Positions 5,323 to 5,907 of a stretch of DNA of 5,907 bases are shown here, piece after piece. Origin of the DNA: Candidatus Zambryskibacteria bacterium CG11_big_fil_rev_8_21_14_0_20_42_18 (GTDB taxonomy: Bacteria > Patescibacteriota > Minisyncoccia > Phycocordibacterales > Zambryskibacteraceae); NCBI GenBank assembly GCA_002787855.1, contig PCVB01000026.1, forward strand, positions 970 through 6,876, given 5' to 3'. The position numbers were made by a program, and so were the translations under genes. Positions within the stretch are counted from its first letter, which is position 1. Each line of letters opens with the position of its first letter. The notes under the pieces are model-generated. The model had not been told where the DNA came from, ran no database searches, and saw only the letters and a list, made by a program, of their open reading frames with translations.

Positions 5323-5907
5323 GTGAAATTTTCTATAGAAAAAAAGTTGGATGGAAGTCTGGGGCGGTCGGGAACACTAGAGACCCAACACGGGGTTATC
5401 CATACTCCTGCGTTTGTTAGTGTTGGTACCAAGGCGACGGTTAAAGCACTTACTCCAGAACAGATTATAAGTACCGGAGCCGAAGTAGTTTTAGCAAACA
5501 CTTATCACCTTTATCTAGAACCCGGCGCGGAACGTATAAAAAGTCTCGGAGGGTTACACAAGTTTATGAATTGGAGAGGACCCTTGATGACCGATTCCGG
5601 TGGCTTTCAAGTTTTTTCTTTAGGCTCGGCATATGGCAAAGAGTTATCAAAGATTACTAAAATTACCGACCCGTCTCGAATGATTGCCGAGAGATCTCTT
5701 GATTCTGAAACGCCACGTCTCGCCACTATCGGCGCCGACGGGGTTTCTTTTCGCTCCCACTTAGATGGCTCACTTCATTACATAACTCCAGAGAAATCTA
5801 TTGAAATTCAGCATGATCTTGGCGCCGATATCATCTTTGCCTTTGACGAATGTACTTCGCCGGCCGAAACCTTCCAATATCAAGAGGAGGCACTTGAGCG
5901 TACCCAC
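5323..5907 (+). CDS. tgt: tRNA-guanine transglycosylase (Tgt), 3' partial
   Basis: Bacterial Tgt swaps guanine 34 in the anticodon of GUN tRNAs for preQ1 on the way to queuosine. The frame opens at GTG 5323, two bases after the mreB stop, and remains open for 195 codons to the window edge. Its start (MKFSIEKKLDGSLGRSGTLE) aligns with the usual Tgt N-terminus. Later motifs are HGVIHTPAFVSVGT, NTYHL (59-63), TDSGGFQVFSLG with D91, GVSFRSHLDGS, and FDECTSP with D175. D91 and D175 correspond to D102 and D156 of the Zymomonas enzyme. The nucleophilic Asp and the zinc site lie beyond the window. About 30 extra residues separate the two Asp motifs. A weak purine stretch (AAGAGATAAGA) precedes the GTG; the tight spacing suggests co-transcription with mreB. 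Confidence 0.95.
   Translation, partial: MKFSIEKKLDGSLGRSGTLETQHGVIHTPAFVSVGTKATVKALTPEQIISTGAEVVLANTYHLYLEPGAERIKSLGGLHKFMNWRGPLMTDSGGFQVFSLGSAYGKELSKITKITDPSRMIAERSLDSETPRLATIGADGVSFRSHLDGSLHYITPEKSIEIQHDLGADIIFAFDECTSPAETFQYQEEALERTH

Noticed and set aside
4891..5501. Minus-strand open frames opposite mreB and the start of tgt (108 and 65 codons).
   Set aside because: They are antisense shadows of strongly conserved genes.
1..5907. CRISPR arrays, tRNA or rRNA genes, riboswitches, insertion sequences or prophage genes.
   Set aside because: No regularly spaced repeats, cloverleaf-like segments, transposase motifs or terminal inverted repeats were seen on either strand, by reading alone.

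Overview
The window looks like a piece of chromosome from a member of the Candidate Phyla Radiation (Patescibacteria), probably a Parcubacteria-type lineage. This is inferred from the protein sequences rather than from any marker RNA. The genes are packed tightly with gaps of about 2 to 55 bases and Shine-Dalgarno signals are weak or absent. The VanY-type carboxypeptidase and the tRNA-guanine transglycosylase read like the versions I recall from that group. The standard genetic code fits: TGG encodes Trp, and TAA, TAG and TGA all act as stops. No rRNA, tRNA, CRISPR array, insertion sequence or clear intrinsic terminator was seen, and no stretch over 300 bases lacks a gene.

Layout, left to right. 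Bases 2-91 hold the tail of an unidentified membrane protein. Next come two cell-wall enzymes on the plus strand: an MltG-type endolytic transglycosylase (107-1144) and a membrane-anchored VanY-type D,D-carboxypeptidase (1189-2073). A ribosome hibernation factor of the HPF/RaiA family (2088-2519) follows, behind a consensus -10 box placed so that its mRNA would begin at the ATG itself. A 45-residue single-span membrane protein (2519-2656) overlaps the HPF stop codon as TAATG.

On the minus strand, meeting that small gene tail to tail with only 6 bases between, is a fused peptide deformylase / methionyl-tRNA formyltransferase (3985-2663). It is preceded by a small protein of unknown function (4265-3975). 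The junction of these two genes is occupied by a short dispersed-repeat-like sequence that is read through in both frames and obscures the deformylase start. A 53-base divergent region separates this unit from mreB (4319-5320), which is followed after 2 bases by tgt. The tgt gene starts at GTG 5323 and runs off the right edge.

Together the genes serve wall remodelling and cell shape (MltG, VanY, MreB) and translation (HPF, Def-Fmt, Tgt). I see no clearly new defence or mobile system. The most unusual items are the Def-Fmt fusion with a shortened tRNA-recognition region, the repeat at its start, the likely leaderless hpf transcript, and the coupled 45-residue membrane ORF.
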